Positions 10,901 through 25,900 of a stretch of DNA of 37,468 nt are shown piece after piece (within the stretch, counting starts at the first letter, position 1; each line of letters starts with the position of its first letter). A program made the translations under genes and the position numbers. The notes beneath the pieces are model-generated. The model was not told where the DNA came from. It worked only from the letters and a program-made list of their open reading frames with translations, and ran no database searches. Source of the stretch: Isoetes engelmannii (lineage: Eukaryota > Streptophyta > Lycopodiopsida > Isoetales > Isoetaceae); assembly GCA_011763485.2 (NCBI GenBank), contig JAANSK020222194.1, positions 1-37,468 of the forward strand. The letters are read 5' to 3'.

Positions 10901-13900
10901 CAAGGTATTTGAGATTGTTGAAGCTTTTGAAGTCACTTGAAGGTGTGGAAAGGCAAGATGGCCTGGGGCTCCCTAAGGATGTGGTTAAATCAACATCCTG
11001 GGATCCAGCAGAATTTGCTGGGAGTGCCAACTTGTTGCTCTGGGGGGTATGATTTTTGGTGGCATTCATAATTTTCATTCAATTCACATCTGCATATCAG
11101 CCTTAATATGTTCTACTGAACAGGGCATAGCCAATATCGTTGCTGAGTGGCAGACATGTTGGATCGCATTAGCAGGGCCATATTTATACGTATTGGAGTC
11201 AAAGAACGCCCAGAATTATCAACGATGTTGGAGGCAAGCTTTATATTAGTCTCTCAGATTCTGATAGCAATTTCCTGACATCAATTTGGTTGGCAGCATG
11301 TATGGCAAGCAAGTCGTCGAAATCCCTCCTCATAATGTTGGAGATTCTCAGTACGTGATTGCTGTTTGTAATCGAGGAGTTGATGCCCAAAAGGTCCATT
11401 TCTATTAGTGTTATTTTTTTTAAGCAATTAGGACACTTGTTTGACATGATTGATTGGACATCATAGATATATTTGGCTGGTAGTTATATACTATGTAATT
11501 ACATTATACCGATGTGTATGTGGTCCAGTAAAGAAAGAAAGAGAGAGAGAGAGAGAGATTGTATTAATGTCTGGGGGAGAGAGCTTGGGTCTATGAGGCT
11601 AAACGTTACATAAGATCACGTACAGCTAGGGCACAATATAGCCACTCAGAAAGTGAATTAAAAAATAAATACTAACTGGAACCCTGATAATATAAGAAAC
11701 TTTAGAAATCTTTGTTTTTTTCTAGCTGAAGGTGTGAAAAAGGAGTGATGCCGGTCTTGTTTTCTTAAATGACTGTTAATGCTTTTTCTTTGCGGCCGTT
11801 TTATGTCTAGAGACTTGAATTGGCACTCTTCTAGGGAGACAACAGATGGTTCAAGTAGAGTACATGACTTCTATTTGATGCTATTCTCACCTTCAATGAG
11901 AAAGAAAGTTGTTAGCCTTTAGGAAGGGTTCTTTCCTTGCCCCATCTTCCCACCATCATGCTTTCTTCTATGAGCAGTCATAAAGCAATAGAGCGTTGCA
12001 TTTTTGGTCCTCAAATCTGATGAGATTCGGAAGGGAGATAGGTTCTCACCCAGTATTTGTACTATACTAGGCGTGTGAAAATGAAATGTTCCTCACACTC
12101 GATTTCTCTCAAGGGATGTGCACAGCCTGCAGATCCTTCTTGAGCGTTCAATTTTTGGCCTAAATGCCTGCCCAGCCTCAATCTCAAGCTGATGGGGGCA
12201 CCCTGAACTGGCCTATAGCATCTTCATTGATATGCAAAAAGTAATCCTTGTAGAATTGCATCTGGTGGGGGGCCAGCCATGTCCGAGATGAGTCTAGATA
12301 TTTCAGATCATGCTGGATCAGCTAGGAGGCGCCCTTGGGGGCCAGCCATGTCCGAGATGTATATAGATGTTTTGGATCATGCCATATCAGCTGGCTCACA
12401 TCTTTTTTGGAGCCTCTTTTGTAGCACACCAGGTTTGGTTGCATTGTTAATTGCACCCAGATTGAAGTTCAAGGGAGGCAATGTTTTTAGATCAAATCCC
12501 ATATCAGCAGCCCATTGTGACGCCTTTGCAAACCAGCATTTCTCGCAGCCAACCTTTATGATGATGTAAAAGCAAGCGAAGGAAGCCTACTTTGGCCTTG
12601 CTGTGAAGTACCAAGCTGCGCACCTTATGTATATAAGATACAAGCTGAAATGCTGCGTCCATTTGCAAAGGGGCAGCTGCAAATTTTGCTAAATGAACGA
12701 GTCAGGAACTGTGCCTTGCTCATAATATTTTTTGACAAGGAATGTATATGAAGCCTTTTTACATGTGCCCATACCTTGGCTGTCATGTCCACCCCCCCAC
12801 ATCAAAGCACCATATAAAGCAGCTGGTCTAATCAAAGTGTTTGGAACATGTTTCCTTTCCGGCAAAGCGTCCCTTCATAAGTCTGTTGCAAAGAGGATTG
12901 TTTCTGGCAAGGGCTGTCAGCCTAATGATGCATATCTGATGATCCGGCAGCACAAGAACTTACCAATGGCAGCTTGCAGGATGGGCTCTGCAGGCTGCAA
13001 CAAGTCACAGCATTCTGCGTAGGTCCATCAACACGATAGCTTTGAAGGTGAACTTTGGGATCACGATGCCCTCACATATGACTAGGATTGTCGATTAGGA
13101 TGCAAGTGCCAGAATTTAGGGAGCAGCCACCTGGGCACAGTCTGCCAGGAACTGCTTCTAAGAATCCTACCTCAACAGCATTATCAGTCTAAACTTGAAG
13201 TATTCTAGAAATTTTGAATACCATGGCAGAAATAAATCAGCAGAAAGGACAAATTTATTAACTTGCATAGAGTCGGTATATTGATAACAAAATATTTTTA
13301 CAGGTGAAGTAGCTACTGTAAGCTTTAAGAAGCCGCTGAAAACACGTAAATTTTGGTCACAATTTTTTTTGTCTGAGAAATGGTCGTGTTGTAACAAATA
13401 CAGCAAAAAAACAGTTGTTTTTGACAATGGTGCAAACCACTATGGCTGTTTCTAAAAAATCAGTTTTCCCTCTATTATATGGCCGTATTTTGTAGCTATG
13501 TAATCATCAAGTGTCATGGATAGATTTCAGGATTCACAAAGCTCTGCTCAAAGTTTAGCCACATCTCAGTGTCAGGGTTTAGGAGAGTAAACCTGCCAGC
13601 ATATCCTCAACGTAATTTAGGTGCATCTTTGAAGAGGTAAAAAGGTAGCAAACCATGTGTTATATTTGTCTATCTTCAAGGCACTATGTAGGCTGGGTTG
13701 TTTTACCAAAGTTCAGCAGCTCAGTTAGACATGGAAAATCTTTATGAGGTGAGAAAGTCCATTGGACTTCTTTTCTCAAGACTGCTTGTGCTTTTGTTTT
13801 GCTGCCCTGCTGCCTGTTTTACTTTCTAGAGGTCTTATCCCTAATTTCATGATATCTTGCTGTAATGTTGTTGGATGTCTGAAGAGGCAATGATATCTTC

Positions 13901-16900
13901 TTCTTATGGAAGGGCAGGTAAAGATGAAATGTTCCTCAGACTTCACCATATCCAAGTTATTTTCATATCCTTCCGGTTAAGATGTTTAGCACGTTCCAGT
14001 TCAATTTGCATCTGATGCGAGGACACTCTAATTGGCCCCATGAAAATCTCATTTTTTTTGGAAGGTCAGTATCAAGATGTCCAGGCAGAGCTTTGAATTG
14101 AGCTTCTATTGTGCCGATGAAGACTGTGGTCTGCCTTTTTAGAGATCCAATTGTGGCTATAAAAGCTTTGTAAGAACCTGAATGTTCCATTCGCAGCTCT
14201 ATGATGTAAAAGATTTGCAGTTCTGTAAGGACTACATTATGTTTAGTTGAAAAAGTTTGAGGAGCTAATGGTTCTTAATAAATTTGAAACAAGGGGGATA
14301 ACTATAGCATGGCTGGTAAAGGTTAATGTGGGCAGTATAGATTAAGAATGCTTTAAAATAGGTCAAGCATAACTTACAATTAGCTACTTTTATGTCTTGT
14401 TTGTTTATCTACATGCTGTTTTGTGCGTATTAATTTCCAGCTTTACACTCAGGATAAGCGAATTAGCTTTTTGTATCTTTGATCGTTAGCATGTTAAATA
14501 TAGGTTGTGGAATCTTCAAATGCAATTATCTTAAAACTGGAAGATGAAGAAGCTAAAACATCCTGGTTAAGATATCTCACTCTGGCCATATACAGAGCTT
14601 CGGTGAGTTCTTACATTCATATTTGGGTGCCTGCTTAAATGAAGATACGTCTAATAAGTATGTTCTTTGATTTGTAACAGGCCCCAGCTTCATTGACAGC
14701 AGAGGATGAGAACACAAAAAACTCATCGACGTTTCTTGATCCATCCCGACAGCTTTTATTGTTCGTTGCAGGGCAACTTAATGAATTGTGCATCTGTATT
14801 AGTGGGAAGGTACCCCCTGTTTCCTGTGATCTTACTTTCCACATTCATTCTATCTGATGTCTAAACTAAATGGACTCTGCAGTCATTAATGCACACAGTT
14901 TTTGCTTGATTTCTCTGCTTGCTTGTTGGACTTTTGATTTTGCTTTCATGTTTTATGAAACTTATTATGAAAGGGAAAAACTTTTCAATCAGCATGGAGG
15001 ATATAAGCTTAGCCCTTTAATTTGCATGGAAGATATAAGCTTAGCTATGCCTTGTGTCTTTGTTCCAATGGACAGCTCAGAAAACTAACAAATAATTGCG
15101 ATTTCAACGCTCGTCCAGAACAGATTTTAGCTCTATGGCTACTGATAATAATCCTTATGTGTTGTTATGATGCATTTAGACATCGGCTTTAGAACCTAAC
15201 ACCTACTATGTATCCAGTTTATTTTTTCCATCACTGTCTAGCCGTATTGCCAAAGATCTTGCTCTATTTGATGCTGATGTAGGCTTTACAATTTTCTATC
15301 CATCATGCTTTTATGCATATTTAGACAGGAGAACATTTGGGCTAAATGAGTCACTTCGATGACTGATCCTAAAGCTTATAAAATCTTTTGAATTATTTTG
15401 GCATTTGCGCAGTACTAAATGTGGCTGACAGGTAATATTATGCTAGGAAATGTTATCGCTCATAAATGTAGGTAGATACGCGCGGTGAAGTCCAAGTTTA
15501 TGAGCTGAAGATCTGTTCTTTTGACTTTTTTTTCCAGACAAGTCTATACAAAGATGCTGGTACCAATGAGATCCCTCTACTTGAGCTGCAAGCACATGGT
15601 GGCAAGGTGGGTCTTAATTGTATCTTAACATTTCATTAGCAATGGCATTCAAATTTACTGTGATTTTCATGGTGTATAGGTGAATCTTCTACAAAGGCCA
15701 TATGATATGACCATCGCAATGAAGTTGCATACTCTGAAAATTGAAGATAAGTTGCAGGGGCCATTTTCTGAATGTTGTCAATATATTGCCTGCTCTGTCT
15801 TAATGGAAGACGAGGATCAGGAGGTGTTATTAAAAGATTTTATTTTAGACGATGAATACGAGAATTTTAAAGATGCTTTGCCAGATTTTGGTGGTACTTC
15901 TTATGAAGCCAGTCCCATCTCTGGGGAAGGATCCCATTCTTCTTTTGCTAGAGAGACAGAACTGTGGAAACCTGATCCTCTATCCATTATGAAAACTGAA
16001 GCTGCAATGGAGCAATTGGTTGATAGGTCAGAAGTGGCATCAGATTTTGTAAATGTACGCCTGATAATGAAGGAAGCAGGATCCCCAGATTACGACGGCT
16101 GTGACACTCAGGTTGTGCTATTGCTCAAGCTACATTCAAAAACAAGAAATGGATGAATAAAGTGTCTTATATCTATATATTTATGAACATCATGTGCCAA
16201 GAAAGTTTTGTGGTGTTGAACATCCTAGATCTCATGGGCGATGGCTTTTGCAGATAAGCATAAACATGGCCAAGCTGGATTTCTTTTGCAACAGACCCAC
16301 CGTTGTTGCTTTAATAGACTTTGGCATAGAGTTGAGCGAGATAATGGAATCTGTGGATGCTGCTGCGGTAGATACCTTGGGCTATGGGAATGACAGCACG
16401 GAAAAACATGTTGTGAAAGGCCTTCTAGGGCGAGGAAAGTCAAGAGTGGTTTTCCACTTGAAGATGGATATGGAAAGCGTGCACATATTTCTTAATCAGG
16501 AAGATGGATCTCAACTTGCAATGCTCGCGCAGGAGAAATTTAAGATGGACCTTAAGGTAAGTCTAATATGTGGTCAGGAGAAATTGGATTCAGTTTTGGT
16601 TTTAGCTTTTTCTTGCCTTTTTCCGCATCTTTCAATGCTGTGAAATCGACGGCGCTGATGCAAGTTTATCTGCTGACAGGTCTTTCCAGGTTCATTCAAT
16701 ATTTCAGGTACCTTGGGTAATTTGCGAGTATGCTATATGACCCTTGGCTTTCATCACCATTGGGGTTGGCTTTGTGACATCAGGGATCCCACCTGTGGTT
16801 CTTTAGTGGAGGTAAAAACTAGTAGATGTGATTGAGCTCAATGTGCTAACATTGGCTGTCATCGTTAGCATGTCTGTATGTATGATGTGTCAACATGCTT

Positions 16901-19900
16901 GTGTAACAGAATGCAAGACCTTGATCATCATCGCAGCTTCATTGTCTTGCTTCCTGTTCTGTCTGGGAGTATCTAACCGCCATTGCCTTTGTTGTTCATC
17001 TTGCGGGATGACCTTATATTCATAAGGCTTAGCAATTTAGAGCCTTATATTCATAAGGCTTTTCCTTTGCTTTAGATAACGAATAATTTTCTTTTATCAA
17101 TAGACAAAACTGACAAGGGACTAGTCTCATGGGTTTCTGGACTTGAATGTGATGAATGTGGCCCAACCTAGTTCGTTGATGTTGCACCAAGAGTCATTAT
17201 CCCTGTCCGTTTAATGTCACTGCATGGTCGAGTCAGATATCTCTTCTTTGTTTGCCGTCTCTTTTATCAGCAGACTTCTTTGGGCAATTCCTTTGGCAAT
17301 GGCACTCGTCAACAAGAACCTATTTTGCAACCAAACATAAACCCTCTTTAAAAGGTTCCTTGTCTCGGTTTTGCTGAATGAAGAATGGCATTGCCTTGCC
17401 ACTGTTTAGCTCCAGTTGTGTTCTCATTCGTATTGGATTTCCCCATGCTTAAAAGCAATGACACTATCCTCCCAAAATTATAGGCACCAACATTTTGGTT
17501 TCCAATCTTCTGGCTGATTCTTCAGAAGTATGGATTTATATGTTTATGCCTCCAGCTTCAAAGTACGGAATGTCTCCCTATCTAGGGTCATGCATACATA
17601 TGACTTTCATTTGAACTTCCTTAAATTTTTACTCATGATGTGGATTTGTGCTTCACTGATCTTCGAATATCCGATTCTCGTTTTTGCGGACAAGTAGGGT
17701 CAATAGCTCTGTTACACAATTCCTTGACTAAGGGGTTCAGATTTGATAGGAAGTTCCATTTTCGTTCTGCTTGAGTCACTGTGCTAAAGAGTCCACTGAA
17801 CTTTTGCATCTTCCACTTGTGCTAAGGCAACAAATTGGGCAATTTTTAAATGATTGTTCCACGTCAGGATGGTCCTTACCTGAGTAATATGTCGAATGCC
17901 AAAAACCACTAATCAGACGAATAAATTTCTGCTTCTGTAGTGTTGCTTTCTAACGGTGATGACATAAGCATTGCCACTTCAGCAGAGGATATATGCTTTA
18001 ATCTGTACAAAATGAGGTTGGAAAGTTAAAGGCAACATCTTTTCCTTCAGATAGACTGGACTGTCGAGTATGATTCATAGCTTAGACATTTGCATTGTTT
18101 CTTTAGTGTGCTCCAACATGAGCAGTGGATCTTCAGAATATGTCCTATCTAATTATTTATTGTTCCTGATGATTGTTGGTCTGTAAAGGTGGCTCTAAGC
18201 CAGCCATACAGACAGTTCAATGTGCTCATCAGTGCCTCATGCTATGCATATTAGCACGGCGTACTACACATTGTTTTGCATGTTCTTTGTGCTATATAAT
18301 CTTAGAGTAATTGTCCCTTCAGCTTGTTGACTAGAACAAACTGTCATGCAGTTGGAGTTCCAATCATACAATAAGGACGACGATGATTTTCCTGGGTATG
18401 ATTACAGCTTAGCTGGGAAGCTTTCTGCTGTACGCATTGTTTTTTTGTATAAGTTTGTGCAAGAGGTACTGCTGTTGTTTTGCTTTAAACCTCCGACTGG
18501 TATATGCAAGTTGTAGTAATCTGACAAAAAAAGATATTACAGGTCACAGCATATTTTGCTGCTTTGGCAACTCCACAGTCCCAACATGTTATTACAGTAG
18601 TGGATAAGGTAGGAGGACTGGAGCATCTTATACAGCAAACTGATTTAGAAGGTTCTGCTGCCCTCAAGCTTGACTTATCAATGGACACACCGACAATAAT
18701 TATGCCTCGCTGTTCTGATAGTCGGGAGTAAGTAATCCTTGCATTTATGAGCTGTTAAGCTGTCTAGATCTCATCAATATAAATATCCATTCGCTGTTTG
18801 GTTCATGTATACTAAATACACAAGCATGCTATTCGTATTACCATAAGCCAAAGATTCAAAATAAGTCAGATATATGGACCCAAAAAAGGAAGAGAAAACT
18901 GTTAAATGCATTTGGCAACTCCAAGACCAGTGAACACTCCATTTGACGCATCATGTAAAGACAAGACATAGCTGCTTTCTTTCACCGTGTCAATATCCTT
19001 CCATTCAGGATGTTGTTGGTTCAGCTGGCCCTTAGTTAATCTATTAGACATAGCGTCTACTAAATAGTCAAACATGTGGTGAAAATACAATTATTGTGGT
19101 TTCCTAGAAGCCTTGCATTTGAGCAAATGTGTGAGTATTTGCACTCTTATGCTAACTGTGTTAGGCATCTATGTCTCTACATGGGTGAATACACATGGAT
19201 GAATTTAAGCAATTCATGAGAACGTAAGTGTAGTAGGCTATTGCGCTTGGAACTAATATTTCCAGACCAGATTTATGCAGCTAGATCTTGGACATCTTCA
19301 GTTGTCTAATAAGTTCGAATGGCGTGGTGGCGACATGGGTGATGCTGGTGCAGTTCATTTAGATGTTCTCAACGCTGAGGTCTGATAAATGAATGGTGGT
19401 CATAATTATGTTTCTGGAGTTAAATTGTTTGCTGTTTTCTGAAACAGATGTCTGGTATTAATATGGTGGTTGGCATTGAAGGTGAGATTGGAAAGCCAAT
19501 GATCCAAGAGGCTTGTGGGTTGCATGTTAAAGTTGTTCGCTCATTGCGAGATGTCTTTAGAAAAGTTCCACAAGTACAGGTGGACGTGGAGGTGAAGCTC
19601 GCTTCCTTGTGTTGTACGACCGTATGGCTTTTTGTCTTTTTTTGGTCTGATGTCTTTGTTTTGTTTTTGCTAGGTTGGAACATTACGAGCTGTGATATCA
19701 GACAAGGAGTATCTTGTGATTACTGATTGTGCTGCTACAAATGTTGCTGAACTCCCAAGTCTTCCTCCAAACTTTAGAGATCCCCTTTCTAGTGAATCAG
19801 ATGATCAAGATGCTGCATTTAAGTATGTGAAGCTAGATGAGCAAAGTTCTCAATCTCCAAAATCCAATGATGAACAAGTTGTATCTGTGTGGACGCTAGT

Positions 19901-22900
19901 TTGGGTTAGGGTTGATGTACAACATGCAGATTTAGAGCTTTATATTGGTCTTGATCGGGACTCAGCCTTGGCTCGTGTGGAGGTATTTTGTGCACTGGAT
20001 GTTGTGAATATTGAGATTATACATTTTCAAGGAACCATGTTAACTAGCATCTTGTATGCAGATAATTAATCTTTGGCTTGGCTATCGTACGTCTTCAATG
20101 TTGGACGTAGACATCTATCTCACATTACCTAAACTATTAATTGTGGATCTGCGGCCTGGAATAAAACCAGAAATGCGCTTAATGTTTGGTTCTATGAGTG
20201 ATGTTGAAACTACAGAGGAAAGATCTTCACATGCAGATGAAAATTTACAGCAGGGATACTCGGGTTCTGTTGCATGCATGACATTACTGATGATGGATTT
20301 ACGGATGAAGCCTGATTCAAAGGCTTTAGTTATCCGTATGCAGCGGCCAAGGTTGCTGGTAGTTGTAGATTTCTTGCTTGCCATTACAGAGTTCATTGTT
20401 CCTTCACTTGTCACAATCACGGGGCAAACTGGAATTATGGCAGTGGGTGAGGACCCCTTAATGGTGCAGAAACATATCAGGTTGATAGAACCGTTGTATA
20501 TGCAGCAGGAAGAAACACTTGTGTTGTCCTCAAATCAGAGGCTTTTTGCTGATGCATGTGGGATTCAGGAGTTTATTTATGATGGTTCAGGCCACACACT
20601 TCATTTAAATATTTGTAGTCTTTGTGGGGGTCCTGTTATAGAACCATTGGTTATTATTGGTCCTGGAAAGAAATTGCGTTTCAAAAATGTTCGGTTCAAG
20701 GTAAATTGCGGATATCCCTTGTTTGAGAAGATAATAACTGCGCCTAGCTAGGAAAGCTGGAAGGATAATATGTTTTTTGAATATGCTACAAGGCAGCTTT
20801 AACTAATGTCATCCTTTGTACCACAGAATGGTTTACACCTTCATGACTGCATTCGACTAAGTCCAGGTGGATGCTACTCTGTGTCTCGTGATGATGGAGT
20901 AGTTTTTGATGACAATGTTGATAACGGAGTGCTATCATTGGAAGATTGTATCAGCAAACCGGCAAGTCCAAAAAGAAGCGAGCTTCAATCAACGCCTCTG
21001 GACAACAATTTTATGCTCGATTTGCAGGTATTGAAATTGTTTTTGCCATCTATCATCTCAAATATGTAGCACCTATTCGTAATGCAAAACCAGCAGCTCA
21101 AGTCGATAATCATCAAATGGATAAGAGCAACTTCTTTAATGTAATTAATGCTCCAATCTTCTAATCTGAGCAGCAGGGATATTGCTTATGCATTTTATGA
21201 TCTCATATGGAGTTACAAACATTCTGTGATTTGTAGTGCTAATTAGCAACTCAAGTCGATAAACATGAAAAAGATGAGAGTAACTTCTGTCAGCAATCTA
21301 ATTAATCTCTGTTCTTTTATACTGAACAGCAGGGGCACCCCTTATGCATTTTGGAATTTTGTATGGGGTTACAAACATAAGTGATATTGCAATAATAATA
21401 CTACGTAGTTTTGACTTGCTTTAGAAGATTTGGCAGAATTCTTTGTTCAACCAGCTCTTTCTTTGAGAAAGTGCAGATTATATCACCTGAATTTACATTC
21501 TACGACAGCACACAGTGGCCAGCTGAAAGCTCCTCTCGTCGTGAAAGGTTGCTTAGAGCGAAGTTTGATTTCAGTTTAATGTGAGTATCGTCCTGTACAT
21601 TCTTGCTTGTTTTAACGCATCTTCTAAACTTGTATCAATATTTGCAGGCTTGCTGTTAAAGATGATGATATGTGGGTGCGTAGTTTTGTGAAAGGGTTAA
21701 GCGTCGAGGGTGGTTCGGGAATACTGGTACTCGATCCTTTAGATATCTCGGCCGAATATGTTTGTGTGCAAAAGAAGATGAATATACTGGTTAGGGCATC
21801 GGATATATCGACAAGGCTTTCTTTTAATGTTCTCCGCCTGGTTCTTCGTTTGCATTATGATGCGTTGTCAAAATTTAATTTTGGGGCCAGCGTATTATCT
21901 CGTTGCACCCATTTTGACAGGATCTGGGTGAACAGACCTGGTATGTGAGGATGTTCTTGTTGAAGTCTGGCAGGAGCTTATGCTTATCGTTGATTTTATT
22001 TGAGGATATAATGGTTATGCAGGTCAAAACACTCAGCCAGAAATAGCCTTTTGGCGACCGCATGCACCTCCAGGATATGTCATTCTTAATGATTGTGCAA
22101 CTTCAGGGTATGCATCTTTTACTTCTGGGTAACTGGATCAAATTTCACTGATTAATTATTTCGTGCAGATCAAAACCTCCCTCCCAGGCTGTTGTAGCAG
22201 TCAGCAATGCTTATCATCGAGTAAAGAAACCTTTATATTTTGAGCTACTTTGGTGTTCTAAGAAAGGGAACATTGAGGATGGATCATCAAAAATTCAAGA
22301 AGTAACCAATGGAGAAGACTGCTGTGTGTGGCTCCCTATTGCTCCTGCTGGGTACGTGACATTGGGTTGCGTAGTTGAACGGGGGTGCCTGCCACCTTCA
22401 ACGAGTGTGGTTCATTGCATCAGAAAGGATCTTGTGGCATCTGCAGCCATCAGCGACTGCATATTTTATATTGCTCCGGATGAGAGGTAATCTTTAATAT
22501 AATTTAGTGCCGTTAATCGAATAATAATGTGGACCTATTTACAACTCAACAGGAGCCATAAAAATGGGTGTACCATCTGGCGTATTGAAAATGCTACGGG
22601 CTCATTTTATTTTCAAAACTCAGTTGAGCCTCCCCCTAAGGTTTGCAACCTGCGTGACATTTTATATGAGGATGTCATAAATAGTGGTGATGTAAGTCAT
22701 TTGGCCGGGGGTGTCAGTCAGAGCAGAAGCTCAAGTTCTTGGAACAGAAGCCCAAGTTCAACCAGTTTCGAGGCAAAGAGCAGTAGAGCCTCAATGATAA
22801 CAGCACAGTTTGAGAAAATGTGGTGGGACCGGGGAAGCGATTCAAGACGTGCCGTCTCCATATGGAGGCCAATTCCACTTCCTGGATATGCAATAATTGG

Positions 22901-25900
22901 CGATACTCTTGTTGAGGGGTAAGCTTCTAAGTACTGCTAAGGTATTCTAAGTTCACAACTAAGTCTTGATAATGTCTGATCATCATGGCTTTCTGTCCAG
23001 GCTTGAACCACCTGGCCTCAGCATAGTTCTTCGGGATGATGCTTCGGGTCGCCTAGCAAAACCTGTTAGGTTCCAACAGCGTTTGTTCATATCTTCAAAA
23101 GGGGTGGAAGATGTCTGCATCTGGTTTCCTGTGGCACCAACTGGTTATGTTGCCCTTGGTTGCATAGTTACGAAAACAGCAAATTTTCCTCCTTTGGAAA
23201 TAGTGCGATGTGTACGAATGGATCTTGTAAATCAATCTTCTTTTTCGAAGAAACCTATGTGGATTCATATTGGAAACCGCGGCAGTAATAGCTGCTGCTT
23301 ATGGAGAGTGGAAAATCAGGTGATGCTGAACAGATCTCTCAGTACTATGCTGCTCTTTGTGGTTTCTGAGGTGTAACTTCTGTCATATAGGCAAATACAT
23401 TTATTGCTCGTGCTGACCTCAAGAAGCCACCTCCACGATTGGCATATTCCCTTGCTGAGACAGAAAAGCCTAAACTAGGAGAAAATCTAAGTGCTGAAGT
23501 GAAGATTGGAAAACTGTCGGCAATGATAATTGATGATTTAGGTGGCCAAGTAATATCTCCTTCCTGTCCTTGTATAGGGGAGTTGGAATATTTATAACTT
23601 GAGTTATTTGTGTTGGCATGAGTCACTTTTATCACCGTTACATTAACTTAGGGGTTCCTTCTTGCAGATGACTCCCCTTATGGACACCACTTTGACGGGC
23701 GTGAATCTTGCAGCCCATGGAAGTACAGAGGCCATCAGTGCTGTGGCACTAATGTCAATTGCAGCCTCAATTTTCAATTCACATCTGGAATCATGGGAGC
23801 CTCTCATTGAGCCATTTGATGGAATTGTAAAGTATGTGAGTTCTTGCGTTTTCTTTTCATTACTTTGCTGGTGACATTGCTGTGCATGCACGTAGATACG
23901 AGTTTTATGATGGAACTTCAGAGGCAACTCTGAAAGTTGGAAAGCGTCTAAGAGTCACTGCTGCCAATACTGTAAACATCAATATTACATCGGCAGGTTT
24001 GGAGGTTCTTCTTAATGCTGCTCTGGCTTGGCAGAAAGAAACGGAATTTGAGCAACAAGCTCAAGCTACACTTCAATTGGTAATTCTTAGCATATAGGGT
24101 GTGATAGAAAGTTATGTTTCTCATTTAAGGGCTCTGAGATTCGCTCCTTGATATGTTTAGATGCAGGAAGAAGATTATAATCAGGGTTTTGCCTTTGAGA
24201 ATGCTGCCTTGGAGACGGGTGAAACTGAAAGATTGGTTGTGGAGAATAACTTATATCGCAATCTATATTTACGCACCAACCATGCAAACATTCAAATCAT
24301 AAGTGCATCCACAACAAAAACTGTGCTTGTGCCACCTCCAACATTGTCGAATAGGCTTGTTGATATGGTTGAAAGACGACCACCACGTCAGTTTGTTGCT
24401 GTCCATGTAATTGAAGCAAAGGTACTTCCTTGACTTACTGCTTGCACTTTTGTTTTCTTCTAAGCTCTTTTGGAGGCATTCAATTGGATAAAAAATTTTA
24501 TTTTGAGCTCTTCAATTGCATATTGCGTTGCAGTTGTCAGTTATAATAGTAGTGACAGAAGAAGTATGTCCTGATTGTTAGATGCCATGTAGTACAATGC
24601 TGTTAGCAGAAATTGGAGAACAGCAAAAACATGCACTTAATATGTATGAAAGGAACATTTTGATTCCTAAATTACAAAGTTCTTCTTATTGGAGTTGCTC
24701 ATCCTGTTGTTGTTTATGATGACGTCACTGCTGCCCTGGCACACTGCACGCTTGTTGCTGACATGGCATCCTTATATAACATCTATTTTTAGTTAGTCTG
24801 TTTTCCTAGCGCTAGTGCTTTCTCTTACAATGTCTACATGGTATGCGAGCAAGGGATGCCTGTAGAATTTTGTGAGGATTGAGTCCGCACTGCTGAAAAT
24901 TCACAAGTTAAAATTGATTTGGATTGGCTTTCCAACAAGTCGAGATTCATTAGAATCACACAAATTGTTGGGGATGTCATGCAATTTGTTTGCAAGAATA
25001 CATGTGAGTGTGCATTTTCTGGTAAAATCTTCAATTGGATTGGCCTAATCTTGAGGTTGACATTCCAGGCCGGTTTTGCTGTAGAAAAGCTTTTTTGACA
25101 CGGTTCTCATACATTCTCAGAGTGGCCGAAATTTGAACATATGGCACTTAATTTGGTATTAATTTTTCTTGTTCGCCTCTGGAGTGGAGGTTTTGGATCT
25201 TGGAAAGGTTTTTGACAATTGGTAACTTAAGGGGGCATCAGCCTTGGTTTCGGAGGACATTGGCATTGGTCTAATGGTTTAGGTTTCTGTGATGTTCAAG
25301 CCTCGTTTTGAAATCCTCCAACAATGGTGCCAAATTCCCGACGGAAAAGAATCGAACCGCTATTCAGATACACCTCAACTTGTGGGTTGACTGAACTGAA
25401 GTTATGGTCCTTGCATGCCATACCAAAATATTAACGGCAAAGGTAACAGAAATCATATCCGTAGCATCTGAAGGGCCGATTAGAGGTACGTTGTTTTAGC
25501 CGGATCCTATTGGAGAGGCAGCGAATTTATCAGTGGAACAGTGTCCATTCATCCATTCTCTCTTTGTTCCTAAATTCTAGCATGGTATCATAGCCATGAT
25601 TCTGAGAGAGTGATTGTTTAACTGCATTGCGTGATTGATTGTGATAAGATTTATCTTGTTTTTGATCCAATGCTGAGATCTAGTAACATGAAGATTTGCG
25701 TAAAGCATTTGATGATTATGTACCAAGAGACCTGGAAATGTTGTTGATATCAGTGATTAGTTTCCAGATTATGATTCTCAAGCTCAAATTACTGGACAGC
25801 ATGTTGATGAATGACGTCTTAAAAGGGAGTCAGTACATTCCACCCTAGTCTGATGAGAAGATTTGGAGATTAAGACTAGTGATCAAGCTTCCCTGCACTA

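Larger units (their letters stand above)
11394..14503 (+). other. intron 22 of VPS13 (3,110 nt), with LINE debris
   Basis: The donor is GTCCAT and the acceptor is AATATAG. 11394-11530 is unique AT-rich DNA. 11533-13030 and 13830-14195 are antisense LINE fragments (separate entries). 13031-13829 and 14196-14503 show no recognisable element. Exons either side join in phase 0 across the PH domain. Confidence 0.85.

Noticed and set aside
11526-11559. (GAAA)n/(GA)n tract as a regulatory GAGA element
   Set aside because: It lies exactly at the 3' end of LINE copy A, and a similar GAAAGAAAG tract ends copy B, so it is best read as the LINE tail.
12279-13022. Two 96-codon + strand frames as genes
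   Set aside because: They are shadows on the opposite strand of LINE copy A, which aligns base by base with copy B.
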